Source: Bacteroides ilei
GTDB lineage: Bacteria; Bacteroidota; Bacteroidia; Bacteroidales; Bacteroidaceae
Reading direction: 5' to 3'
DNA length: 64,000 nucleotides
Assembly (NCBI RefSeq): GCF_900128495.1
Contig: NZ_LT635801.1
Location: 2,535,083 to 2,599,082 of the forward strand
The notes below the pieces were generated by a model. That model saw only the letters and a list, made by a program, of their open reading frames with translations, did no database searches and was not told the DNA's origin. Below are positions 25,001 to 34,446 of the stretch, in pieces. The translations under genes were made by a program, and so were the position numbers. Numbering within the stretch: position 1 is the stretch's first letter; each line of letters begins with the position of its first letter.

Positions 25001-28000
25001 ATGGGAAGCATAAGAAGAACATTCTGTCTGACACTCCTATTTGTTATGGTGTGTTCAGTGCTGCGAGCACAAAGTTTACAAGTTTCGGGAACTGTCGTTT
25101 CCAAAACAGATGGGGAGCCTGTTATCGGGGCTACTATCCTTGAACGTGGTACAACCAATGGTACGATTACCGATTTTGACGGTAAATTCTCTTTGACGGT
25201 AAATCCGGCATCTGAAATCTCAATTTCCTATATCGGTTTCAAGACTCAGATATTGAAGCCCCAGAGCGTGATGAATGTCATTCTGGCAGAAGATACGGAA
25301 ATGTTGCAGGAAGTTGTTGTAACGGGTTACACTACCCAGCGTAAGGCTGATTTGACAGGTTCTGTAGCTGTTGTTTCTACCGATGCGTTGAAAACGGCTC
25401 CGGACCCAGACCCGATGAAAGCTTTGCAAGGAAAAGTAGCTGGTATGACAGTTACGACCAACGGTTCTCCGAGTGGTACGGCTACGGTACGTATTCGTGG
25501 TATCGGTTCTTTCAACTCTTCTCAGGATCCGCTTTATGTGATCGATGGTGTGCCTACCAACATGTCTCTGAATTCATTGAATGCCAATGATATTGAGAGT
25601 ATGCAGGTATTGAAGGATGCGGCTTCCGCTTCTATCTATGGTTCACGAGCTTCTAATGGTGTAATCATCATTACTACTAAAAAAGGAAAGAAGGCAGACA
25701 AGGTGAAAGTAGATTTCTCTGCTAATCTGACTGCTCAGTTCTATTCTTCTCAGTCATTGATGGATGTATGTAATTCATCGGAATACGCCACTGCTATGGC
25801 GCAGGCTGCATTGAATGACGGACTGGATCCGGTGGCGTATGCCAGCAACTATGGCCTGAACTTAAATGCAGCTTCGGGTACACCGATTACAGTTTGGGAC
25901 CCGAGTACCAGCCAGTATATGAATTATACGGTCAATGGTTTGTATGCCGGATATATCAACAGCAAGAAGACGATGCGTTATGCGGATACAGACTGGTTGG
26001 ATGAAATTTCAAGAGTCGGTTTTTCGCAGAATTACGATATCTCTCTTTCTCATGCGAATGACAAACATTCTACCATGTTCTCATTGGGTTACAAGAAGAA
26101 CAACGGTATCTTGAAATATACGGATTTTGAGAATATTTCAGCCCGTATGAACTCTTCATACAATGTGAACAAGTATATCACTATCGGTGAAAATTTCACG
26201 ATGACTTATTCAAGTCAGGTGGATTGCGCTCCGATGGAAAATGCGTTGAAGATGGCGCCGATTGTGCCGGTATATGAAGAAGATGGAACCACTTTCTCTG
26301 GTCCGGTGGGTGGTATGAGTGACCGTCAGAACCCGATGCGTGAACTGTATCACAACAAAGACAATCATTTGGACTACTGGCGTCTGTTTGGTAACGGATA
26401 TATCGATATCAAGCCTTTCAAAGGTTTTGTATTCCGTTCTAACTTCGGTATCGATACGTATAACTCACTCATTAACTCAATGACACATACCTTCCATTCT
26501 GATATTGTCAACAATGACATTGCGAAGACGACATTGACCAATAAGAATGAGGTGAACTGGACATGGTCAAACACCATCAACTACAATTTCAAGATTGCGA
26601 AGAAACATGATTTCAATGTTTTGCTTGGATCTGAATTGTCAAAGCAGAGTTCACTTGAATTCGGTGCTTATTCAGAAGGTTATGCATTGGAAGATGTGGA
26701 TTATATGTGGCCGAACGCTGCTACAGGCGTCATGAAGAATACAGGTGCGAAAGTGGGTTATCGTCTGGCTTCTTTCTTTGGTAAGATTGACTATAACTTC
26801 GATGACTTGGTGCTGGCTTCATTTACTATCCGTCAAGATGGCTCTTCCCGTTTTGGTAAAGGTCACCGTTGGGGTACTTTCCCGGCAGCTACATTGGGTT
26901 TGCGTGTATCTAAATGGATCAAAGCAAACTGGATGGATGATTGGAAAGTGAGATTGTCTTGGGGACAGACTGGTAACCAGGCAATTGATAACAATGCACA
27001 GTTTGGCTTGTATGTAGTGGATTACGGATTGGACCGTGTGACTTCAACGGCATACGACTTGTTTCTTCAGGGTTCAGGAACCTTCCCTTCAGGATATCGT
27101 GCAACTCAGCTTGCCAATCCTAATTTGAAATGGGAATCTGCTACACAGTATAACGTAGGTACCGACTTTACACTCTTGAACGGCAGTTTGTATGGTACGA
27201 TCGATGGATATGTGAAGAATGTAGGTGACATGTTGATCAATCCGGCTTATCTGGGTGCCATTGGTGAAGGTGGTAATTCTTGGTTGAACGGTCCTTCTTT
27301 GCGCAACTGGGGTATGGAATTCAACGTAGGATACCGTAAGTCACTTGCTTGTGGATTGGGTTTGGATATCAGTGCCAATGTCGACTTCTTCCGTAACAAG
27401 GTTACTTATCTGCCGTCGACTACTACTGGAGCTTATGCCCATACTTCTAGAGAAAACTTGGTACAGTCTGGCATGCCTTATGGCTCTTCAGTAGGTTATA
27501 TTGTAGAAGGCTTGTTCCAGAACCAAGCTGAAGTAGACGCTTCCGGACAAGCTAATGCCCGTGTAGGTGGTTTGAAATATAAAGATGTAGATGGAAACGG
27601 CATCATTACTCAAGATGACCAGGAGTGGATCTATAATCCGGTTCCTGCTTTTTCTTATGGTTTGAACATCGTATTGAACTACAAGAATTTCGATTTGACA
27701 ATGTTCTGGCAGGGCGTTTGCAATCAGGATGTATATAACAACCAGAAAGCACAGACTGACTTCTGGAGTATTGTGGATGCTGGTTCTAACAAAGGAACCC
27801 GTTTGTTGGATGCCTGGAATACAAACAACACCAGTTCTACTATTCCGGCTTTGACTACCAATAATACTGCCGATGAAGGTAGAGCTTCCAGCTACTATGT
27901 AGAAAATGGATCGTATATGAAATTGCGTACCCTCCAATTTGGATACACTGTGCCTACTACTTTCTTGTCTAAGTTTAAGATGTCTAGTGCCAGAATCTAC

Positions 28001-28123
28001 GTGTCAGGTCAAAACCTGCTGACTATCAAAAGCAAGAGTCTGACTTGTCCGGACCCGGAAAATCCGAACTGGAATTACCCGCTTGCAACTTCTGTATCAT
28101 TTGGTTTACAAATTGGTTTCTAA
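25001..28123 (+). CDS. SusC-like TonB-dependent outer-membrane transporter (fructan locus)
   Basis: A 1040-residue beta-barrel importer for bound oligosaccharides. It has a signal peptide (MGSIRRTFCLTLLFVMVCSVLRAQ), a carboxypeptidase-regulatory-like domain (about 28-115, VSGTVVSKTDGEPVIGATI), a TonB box region (EVVVTGY) and a plug domain (about 120-235, with RIRGIGSFNSSQDPLYVIDG and YGSRASNGVIIITTKKGK). The barrel ends in the C-terminal aromatic strand VSFGLQIGF. SusD follows after 9 bases. Substrate is inferred from the neighbouring GH32 enzymes, permease and fructokinase to be levan or inulin. Confidence 0.96.
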   Translation: MGSIRRTFCLTLLFVMVCSVLRAQSLQVSGTVVSKTDGEPVIGATILERGTTNGTITDFDGKFSLTVNPASEISISYIGFKTQILKPQSVMNVILAEDTEMLQEVVVTGYTTQRKADLTGSVAVVSTDALKTAPDPDPMKALQGKVAGMTVTTNGSPSGTATVRIRGIGSFNSSQDPLYVIDGVPTNMSLNSLNANDIESMQVLKDAASASIYGSRASNGVIIITTKKGKKADKVKVDFSANLTAQFYSSQSLMDVCNSSEYATAMAQAALNDGLDPVAYASNYGLNLNAASGTPITVWDPSTSQYMNYTVNGLYAGYINSKKTMRYADTDWLDEISRVGFSQNYDISLSHANDKHSTMFSLGYKKNNGILKYTDFENISARMNSSYNVNKYITIGENFTMTYSSQVDCAPMENALKMAPIVPVYEEDGTTFSGPVGGMSDRQNPMRELYHNKDNHLDYWRLFGNGYIDIKPFKGFVFRSNFGIDTYNSLINSMTHTFHSDIVNNDIAKTTLTNKNEVNWTWSNTINYNFKIAKKHDFNVLLGSELSKQSSLEFGAYSEGYALEDVDYMWPNAATGVMKNTGAKVGYRLASFFGKIDYNFDDLVLASFTIRQDGSSRFGKGHRWGTFPAATLGLRVSKWIKANWMDDWKVRLSWGQTGNQAIDNNAQFGLYVVDYGLDRVTSTAYDLFLQGSGTFPSGYRATQLANPNLKWESATQYNVGTDFTLLNGSLYGTIDGYVKNVGDMLINPAYLGAIGEGGNSWLNGPSLRNWGMEFNVGYRKSLACGLGLDISANVDFFRNKVTYLPSTTTGAYAHTSRENLVQSGMPYGSSVGYIVEGLFQNQAEVDASGQANARVGGLKYKDVDGNGIITQDDQEWIYNPVPAFSYGLNIVLNYKNFDLTMFWQGVCNQDVYNNQKAQTDFWSIVDAGSNKGTRLLDAWNTNNTSSTIPALTTNNTADEGRASSYYVENGSYMKLRTLQFGYTVPTTFLSKFKMSSARIYVSGQNLLTIKSKSLTCPDPENPNWNYPLATSVSFGLQIGF

Positions 28124-28132
28124 TTTAAAATA

Positions 28133-29878
28133 ATGAATATGATGAAAAAATATATACTGCTGGCAGCTTGTGCATTGGGTTTGTCACTGAGTAGCTGTGA
28201 AGATTTCTTGAATTATACTCCGACTGCAGTAGTAGACGAAGACAAGGCCTTCTCAGATCCGGAGAAAATGGTAAATGCGGCTTACGCTATGTTGGGCGAC
28301 TGTTGGTACACTTACCCGTTCAACTTGTTCCCTTATGGTGACGTGAGTTCAGACGACTGTCTGAAAGGTGGTTCAGGAACCACGGATACAGGTTATCATG
28401 CTTTCGATATCTGGACTACTCTGACTGCTACTACTCCTGGTGAGATGGATGAATTGTGGTATCGTCTGTATGTAGCTATTTCTCGTTGTAACCGTGCATT
28501 GCTTGCGTTGGAACGTAATGGCGATCAGTTAGGCGAAGATGTGAAAGCGCAGCGTATAGCCGAAATGCGTTTCTTGCGTGGACATTTCTATTTTAAACTG
28601 CTCACTGTGTTCCGTCAGATTCCTTGGATTGACGAGCAAGTAGTGGAAGATAATGCGTATGAACAGGTCAGCAATACTGCCTTGAATTATGAACAGCTTT
28701 TCCAGAAAGTGATTGATGATTTTAAGGCGGCTTATGACGTGTTGCCGGTGAAAGAGCCGGGTGAAGACGGTCGGGCCAATAAGGTAGCGGCTGCCGCTTA
28801 TCTGGCTAAATGCTATCTGACTTTGGCTTGGGGAGACGGATATGAAGCTACTACTGGTGAAAGCCATATCAACTCTGAATACATGCAGAAGGTGGTAGAC
28901 TATACGGATGAGGTAGTGGCTTCCGATTACGGATATCTGGAAGATTATGGTGACATCTTCTTGCCTGCTTACAAGAACAGTAAGGAGTCTGTCTTTGCTG
29001 TACAGTGTTCGGATTACGAAGATGACAATACAACTTATGGACGTGCCAACTGGTCGAACATGCTGAATGGTTGCTGGCAGATGTGGTCTTGCGGATGGGA
29101 TTTCCACAAACCTTCTCAGAATCTGGTGAACGCCTTCAAAACCAAGAACGGCCTTCCGATGTTTGATGACTATAATAATGAAATTGATTATCCGATTAAC
29201 GGTCAGCCGACCAGTCAGAAATGGGATCCGCGTTTGTTCCACACTGTAGGTATGCCGACCTTCCCTTACAAGTATGAAGCTGAATATACGATGACTACTG
29301 CCAATTCACGTACGCCGAATACTTACGGATACTACACTTCCTTGAAAGAAGTTCCTCAACGTTCTGAAGGAGAAACCTATAACGGTTCATGGCAAGCTTT
29401 TGCAATGAATGATTACGTATTCCGCTATACGGACGTAATGCTGATGCGTGCGGAAGCACTGATTGAGCTAAACAGATTGAGCGAAGCGGAGAACATCGTA
29501 AATGATATCCGTAACCGTGCTGCACAGTCGGTCGACAAGCATATCAGCTATGCAAAAGACCAGTGTGAGATTGCTCTCTATCCGGACAATTATTTCTCAA
29601 ACAAGGAAATTGCACGTAAATGTCTGCGTTGGGAACGTCGTCTGGAAATGGCCATGGAAAACGGACGGTTCTTTGACTTGCGTCGTTGGGGTATTGCCTC
29701 AGAAACATTGAATGCTTATTTTGAAAGTGAACAGCATGACGTTTATGAGGGTCAGCCCTATGGACAGTATTACAAGGATGCTCATTTTACGTCTGGAAAG
29801 AACGAATTCTTCCCTGTGCCATACAATCAGATGTTCTACATTCCTGGATTGTATACTCAGAATAAAGGATATGAATAA
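28133..29878 (+). CDS. SusD-like surface glycan-binding lipoprotein (fructan locus)
   Basis: A 581-residue outer-membrane lipoprotein that lids the SusC barrel and captures oligosaccharide. The signal peptide ends in lipobox LSSC followed by EDF. The SusD pattern is clear: LNYTPTAVVDEDKAF, the helical tetratricopeptide scaffold with RFLRGHFYFKLL, AAAYLAKCYLTLAWGDGY, YVFRYTDVMLMRAEALIELNR, and the C-terminal RWERRLEMAMENGRFFDLRRWG with the PVPYNQM ending. The start could be Met1, Met3 or Met4; these differ only in the n-region. It lies 9 bases after SusC and 32 before the GH32 gene, so the three form one operon. Confidence 0.96.
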   Translation: MNMMKKYILLAACALGLSLSSCEDFLNYTPTAVVDEDKAFSDPEKMVNAAYAMLGDCWYTYPFNLFPYGDVSSDDCLKGGSGTTDTGYHAFDIWTTLTATTPGEMDELWYRLYVAISRCNRALLALERNGDQLGEDVKAQRIAEMRFLRGHFYFKLLTVFRQIPWIDEQVVEDNAYEQVSNTALNYEQLFQKVIDDFKAAYDVLPVKEPGEDGRANKVAAAAYLAKCYLTLAWGDGYEATTGESHINSEYMQKVVDYTDEVVASDYGYLEDYGDIFLPAYKNSKESVFAVQCSDYEDDNTTYGRANWSNMLNGCWQMWSCGWDFHKPSQNLVNAFKTKNGLPMFDDYNNEIDYPINGQPTSQKWDPRLFHTVGMPTFPYKYEAEYTMTTANSRTPNTYGYYTSLKEVPQRSEGETYNGSWQAFAMNDYVFRYTDVMLMRAEALIELNRLSEAENIVNDIRNRAAQSVDKHISYAKDQCEIALYPDNYFSNKEIARKCLRWERRLEMAMENGRFFDLRRWGIASETLNAYFESEQHDVYEGQPYGQYYKDAHFTSGKNEFFPVPYNQMFYIPGLYTQNKGYE

Positions 29879-29910
29879 ATTGTGGATAGGATGATTAAAA
29901 TATTATTTTT

Positions 29911-31716
29911 ATGAAAAAGTATACATATACAATAAAAGCTGTGCTTTTGGGAGCCTTTTTAGCGATGGTACCATCTATGCAGGCAGAAGACTTGTCTGTC
30001 CGTCACTTGGCAAACGAGCAGAATATAATTGTCCTGGATCAGGCGAAGAAGTTTTTACTTCTTCCCGTCCAGGAGGACGCTCCCGAAGGTAAGATCAATG
30101 TCATCATTGATAATGAAGCACAGTTAGGACAGAGTATCAACATCCGTCTGGCCCGTGAAAAGGTTGATTATTATGTTCCTTTGGATTTGTCTGCCTATGC
30201 CGGTAAAACATTTTCTGTAGATGTTACAGGGGTTCCGGCAGAAGCCTTGTGTTGGAAAGAAATCAGTTTGTCGGATACATTCGACATGTCCAACCGGGAG
30301 GTTTTCCGTCCGGTTTATCACCATACTCCGGTTTACGGATGGATGAACGATCCTAACGGAATGTTCTATAAAGACGGTGTCTACCATCTGTATTTCCAGT
30401 ATAACCCTTACGGATCCATGTGGGGAAATATGACGTGGGGACATGCTACAAGCAAGGATCTGGCTCATTGGACTTACGAAGGTACTGCCATTCTTCCTGA
30501 TGCGTGGGGTACAATTTTCAGTGGCTCCTGTGTAGTCGACAAGGACAATACGGCCGGCTTCGGAAAAGGTGCTGTGGTAGCATTCTATACTTCGGCCAAA
30601 CCTACTCCGTGGGGTGACGTGCAGTCACAGAGCATGGCCTATAGCTTAGATAACGGCAAGACGTTTACCAAATATGAACATAACCCGATACTGACTTCAG
30701 CCGAGCGTGATTTCCGTGATCCGAAAGTCTTCTGGTATGCTCCGGGAAAGCATTGGGTAATGATGCTGGCCGTGGGACAGGAAATGCAGATATATTCATC
30801 TCCTGACCTGAAGAATTGGACAAAGGAAAGCAGTTTTGGTTCTATGCAGGGGGCACATGGTGGTGTCTGGGAATGTCCGGACCTGGTAGAAGTGCCGGTT
30901 GAAGGCAGCAAAGAAAAGAAATGGGTGCTGATCTGTAACTTGAATCCTGGAGGACCTTTCGGAGGCAGTGCCACACAGTATTTTGTCGGTTCTTTCGACG
31001 GGAAGAAATTTGTGAATGAATCGCCTACCGTAACCAAATGGCTTGACTGGGGAAAAGACAATTATGCGACGGTTACATGGAGTAATGCTCCGGCCGGACG
31101 CTGCATTGCATTGGGATGGATGAGTAACTGGCAGTATGCCAACAATGTTCCTACCAAGCAATACCGCAGTACGAACACTATTGCCCGTGACCTGACACTT
31201 TTCCGCTCTGGAAATGAACTGTACTTGAGAAGTACCCCTTCGGCTGAAATCCAAAAGGCACGTGACGGAAAGGTGAATATACCATCCTTCAAGGTTGAAG
31301 GCAAACATGAAATCGCAAACTTGTTTGAAGGTAACGAAGGTGCTTATGAGCTGGTAATGAAAATTCAGAATGCCGGAGCTTCCAGAATCAAGTTCTGTCT
31401 GCAGAACGGAAAAGGTGAGGAAGTGGCCATGTATTATGATACGGTACGCAAGCAGTTCGTGATGGACCGCAGTAAAAGTGGAATCGTTGACTTCAGCCGT
31501 GATTTCCCTGCTGTGACTGCAGCGCCGGTGGAAGGGACTGACGAGATAAGTCTGCGTCTGTTTGTAGACCGTTCCAGCATTGAGGCCTTTGGTGACGAAG
31601 GAAAATTTGTAATGACCAATCTGGTATTTCCTGCAGAGCCTTATAACAAGTTGGCTTTTGAAGCGGATAAGGGTGGTTATACAGTCAAGTCACTGAATAT
31701 TTATAAGTTGAAATAA
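29911..31716 (+). CDS. GH32 fructan hydrolase (first copy)
   Basis: 601 residues; cleaves beta-fructosidic bonds in levan, inulin or sucrose. A signal peptide of about 25 residues has no lipobox, so it is probably periplasmic. An N-terminal beta domain of the kind seen in Bacteroides GH32 enzymes (about 28-130) precedes the five-bladed propeller. The GH32 triad is visible: nucleophile Asp147 in WMNDPNG, stabiliser Asp270 in FRDPKVFW, and acid/base Glu321 in WECPDLVEVP. A C-terminal sandwich with VDRSSIEAFGDEG, typical of the family, closes the protein. Likely an exo-acting partner to the lipoprotein GH32 at 34447; endo or exo action cannot be read from sequence. Confidence 0.95.
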   Translation: MKKYTYTIKAVLLGAFLAMVPSMQAEDLSVRHLANEQNIIVLDQAKKFLLLPVQEDAPEGKINVIIDNEAQLGQSINIRLAREKVDYYVPLDLSAYAGKTFSVDVTGVPAEALCWKEISLSDTFDMSNREVFRPVYHHTPVYGWMNDPNGMFYKDGVYHLYFQYNPYGSMWGNMTWGHATSKDLAHWTYEGTAILPDAWGTIFSGSCVVDKDNTAGFGKGAVVAFYTSAKPTPWGDVQSQSMAYSLDNGKTFTKYEHNPILTSAERDFRDPKVFWYAPGKHWVMMLAVGQEMQIYSSPDLKNWTKESSFGSMQGAHGGVWECPDLVEVPVEGSKEKKWVLICNLNPGGPFGGSATQYFVGSFDGKKFVNESPTVTKWLDWGKDNYATVTWSNAPAGRCIALGWMSNWQYANNVPTKQYRSTNTIARDLTLFRSGNELYLRSTPSAEIQKARDGKVNIPSFKVEGKHEIANLFEGNEGAYELVMKIQNAGASRIKFCLQNGKGEEVAMYYDTVRKQFVMDRSKSGIVDFSRDFPAVTAAPVEGTDEISLRLFVDRSSIEAFGDEGKFVMTNLVFPAEPYNKLAFEADKGGYTVKSLNIYKLK

Positions 31717-31812
31717 CTGGTTTCAGGGAGACATCTTTGTCGGACCCTGTATGGAATGAAAGCTGGGCTTGGATTATGCCTGATGGAAGGTGTTATATCC
31801 GAGTTTATAAAA

Positions 31813-31870
31813 ATGTTACATCGTGTAATAAAAATGTTTCATGAAACAAATTTGTTATACGATGTAACAT
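31813..31870. promoter_or_regulatory. 58-bp triple-dyad element inside the fructan locus (copy 2)
   Basis: Outer arms ATGTTACATCGTGTAA (31813-31828) and TTATACGATGTAACAT (31855-31870) pair at 15 of 16 positions. The inner palindrome TGTTTCATGAAACA (31835-31848) is perfect and shares the same centre, 31841.5. Size, 21-bp half-site spacing and the 58.5-bp distance to the -7 box are all identical to copy 1. No T-run follows, so this copy is unlikely to be a terminator. Confidence 0.68.
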
Positions 31871-31899
31871 CCCTTACACATGCCAGAGAAATGCTTGCG

Positions 31900-31907
31900 T
31901 ACCTTTG
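31900..31907 (+). promoter_or_regulatory. -7 promoter box of the second fructan transcription unit
   Basis: TACCTTTG (TAnnTTTG), 42 bases before the ATG at 31949 and 30 bases after the triple-dyad element. It argues for 31949 over the in-frame ATG at 31880. Confidence 0.6.
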
Positions 31908-31948
31908 GCGCAAATAAAAATCAACTCTTTCATACAAATTTTAATGCT

Positions 31949-34357
31949 ATGAAGACTGAAAAGAAACAGCTTTGCAATCGTATGGGAGCCGCAATCCTGC
32001 TGCTCGCTTTAGCTTGTGTGAACGGATACGCACAAGAAGAAAACAAATCATCAAACAACGACGGTAATTCGAAGGAAGAAGGTAACCGTAATGTAATGTT
32101 GAATGCTGCCAGTGCCAACGGACCCCGTGAAATCCAGATAGGTCTTCCCTCTGCAGATGTGAATGTATTGGAAAATGGTATGCCCGTTACTTATGCAACG
32201 AATCCTCATACCGTAAATTCATTGTGGCGTGCCGATGCCAGCTTGAGTCATGTGGGACTTCTTAAAATTTCAGAAACGGCTATTACGACCGGTAATATCG
32301 GATATGCGGTAAATTCCTTTACTCAGTTAGGACAGAAAGGTTTCCATGGAACTTTGGACTATAAGTCCAATCATTTCGGTATGCAGGAATTTTCATTGAA
32401 CCTGAACGGTGAAATTGCAAATGACTGGTTCTATAGTGGTAGTATCTATCAGGATTTCGATCCGGGAACATTCAAGATAAAATCGACTCCGTTCCAGGAC
32501 AGAACTCAAATATATAAGTTTGCATTGACCAAGCGTTATAATAATAACCGTGGTGAATTTACGGCTATGTATCATTACAGTAACAGCCATCCGGTATATA
32601 ACTATGCCACTCAGTCGGCTCCGTTTATATATGTGGGTGACGGTAGTGTGAAGGAATTCGGTAAATTTGCTCTCGGTACTACGTCATATCTGCCTGTAGA
32701 TAATGAAATGATGTATCGTGACATGCGTACAGGCGAGTTGTATAAGACTACGCTTTATGATGCTGCGCTGAATAAGGGAAGTGAATTTTCTTTGATGAAC
32801 AATTATAAATGGGATAACGGACTGGCATGGAAAGTCGCTTTGAAATACGATCATGCTACAGGTGCATGCGTGTATCAGACCCCGATGGAACTGACTCAGC
32901 GTAACAAGGCGATTGATTATCAGTATGAGGCTGCCGACGGTTCCATGAAAACTTATGACGGTGAATATGTACAGAGCCGTATGTCATGCCTTAACCGCGG
33001 ATATATTGATGAAGTCATGTTCACTACCGAGTTGTCCCGTAAGTTATCGAACGGAACATGGCGTCTGGGATTGAATGAATGGTATTATAATATAGACTAT
33101 ACTTCGAACACTACCATGTACGATCAGTCTGTGCCTATGGATGGAAGTTATCCGGTACGTCTGTGGAATCCGGCTTTTGCGACTTTTGCAACCCGTTCTT
33201 ATGGAGGGAACGGATATTATTATGATTTCAACAAGAATGCTTCGGAATATTATAAAGGTCATGAAAACAAGATAGCTCTGTATTTCACTCACGACTGGGA
33301 TGTAACGGAACGTTTCAATCTGTACTACGGGGCACGTATGGAATATCAGGCACTCCGGGGAAACAATGCGGCCGTGAGAAATGCTAATGGTGACTTTGTT
33401 GGCCGTTTTGCCAATTATTATATCGGAGCCACAGCAGTACCGGTATATGATGCCGACGGTAACCAGACTGGATATGCTGCCGGAAATGCGGGTACAGCCG
33501 GCGCCGTAACTATCGAACCTACCCCGATGAATCATGACTGGTTCAATTATGCCTTGAGTGCTGCCGCTACGTACAAGCTGACTTCCAAGTTCGGTTTTAC
33601 CGGTGACTTCACCTATATTGTACAGCATCCTAAAATCGAAAACTTTGCTCCGGCTACCTTGCCGAATACCGACAAGATTTCCGTTCCTCTGGGACGTGCC
33701 GGTATCTATTTCAACAATGAATGGTTGAGCCTGACTTCATTGTTCTCATATATTTCGAAGACCAACAATAACTCGACCCTGAACCTTCAGCATGCCATAA
33801 ACGGTGTGAATGAAATTCTGGCGGCCCCGCTTAACTATGATATCAAGACATTGGGATGGACTACCGACGTAGTGGCCACTCCGTTCAAAGGTTTTGATCT
33901 GCACTTCCTGTTCACTTACCAGAAGCCGACCTACAAGAAATATGAAACATCTGTCAAGTTCTCCGACGGATATGTAGGCCAGATCAACGCAACTGGAAAT
34001 ATCGTGGCAGAAATACCGCAGGTTATAGTTGAGATCGACCCGAGCTATATGATTACCAAAGATTTGAAAATCTGGACCAGTTTCCGTTACTTCAGCAAGA
34101 CATATGCAAATATCAATGATGCATATTATTTCAACGGACGTTGGGAAACCTTCGGAGGTCTGAACTGGCAGGTCAACAAAAATTTGAGTGTGGGATGTTC
34201 TGTTGTCAACTTCCTCAACCAGACCGGTGCGAAAGGTAGTATTGCCGGAGCCGAACTGGTACAGAAAGAGGATGCCGACAAGTACGCAGGAACTGTAATG
34301 GCCGGTAGCTATATTCGTCCGTTTACCGTTGAATTCTCTGCACAGCTTAAATTCTAA
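31949..34357 (+). CDS. Outer-membrane TonB-dependent receptor-like protein, non-SusC type
   Basis: About 802 residues. A signal peptide (MKTEKKQLCNRMGAAILLLALACVNGYAQ) is followed by a Ser/Asn/Glu-rich linker, a short plug-like domain (about 45-150, with NVMLNAASANGPREIQIGLPS) and a long beta-barrel of alternating aromatic strands ending FTVEFSAQLKF. It lacks the carboxypeptidase-like N-terminal domain of SusC, and no SusD follows. It lies between the two GH32 genes in its own transcription unit behind the second triple-dyad element, so it belongs to the fructan system. It may import small products such as fructose, sucrose or short oligosaccharides while SusC/D takes longer ones; this is inference. 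Confidence 0.85.
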   Translation: MKTEKKQLCNRMGAAILLLALACVNGYAQEENKSSNNDGNSKEEGNRNVMLNAASANGPREIQIGLPSADVNVLENGMPVTYATNPHTVNSLWRADASLSHVGLLKISETAITTGNIGYAVNSFTQLGQKGFHGTLDYKSNHFGMQEFSLNLNGEIANDWFYSGSIYQDFDPGTFKIKSTPFQDRTQIYKFALTKRYNNNRGEFTAMYHYSNSHPVYNYATQSAPFIYVGDGSVKEFGKFALGTTSYLPVDNEMMYRDMRTGELYKTTLYDAALNKGSEFSLMNNYKWDNGLAWKVALKYDHATGACVYQTPMELTQRNKAIDYQYEAADGSMKTYDGEYVQSRMSCLNRGYIDEVMFTTELSRKLSNGTWRLGLNEWYYNIDYTSNTTMYDQSVPMDGSYPVRLWNPAFATFATRSYGGNGYYYDFNKNASEYYKGHENKIALYFTHDWDVTERFNLYYGARMEYQALRGNNAAVRNANGDFVGRFANYYIGATAVPVYDADGNQTGYAAGNAGTAGAVTIEPTPMNHDWFNYALSAAATYKLTSKFGFTGDFTYIVQHPKIENFAPATLPNTDKISVPLGRAGIYFNNEWLSLTSLFSYISKTNNNSTLNLQHAINGVNEILAAPLNYDIKTLGWTTDVVATPFKGFDLHFLFTYQKPTYKKYETSVKFSDGYVGQINATGNIVAEIPQVIVEIDPSYMITKDLKIWTSFRYFSKTYANINDAYYFNGRWETFGGLNWQVNKNLSVGCSVVNFLNQTGAKGSIAGAELVQKEDADKYAGTVMAGSYIRPFTVEFSAQLKF

Positions 34358-34446
34358 CAAAGTTTTGATATAGGTATTAGATTAGATAAGATTTCAATAG
34401 GTTTAATTATATATAAGATAAGTCTTTAATAAAAAATTAAGATATC

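Noticed and set aside
31835..31848. Inner palindrome TGTTTCATGAAACA resembles the chromosome-partition site parS
   Set aside because: The parS consensus has a central CACGTG (TGTTTCACGTGAAACA). The central CG is missing here, so the half-site spacing is wrong, and the palindrome is better explained as the middle of the fructan-locus element.
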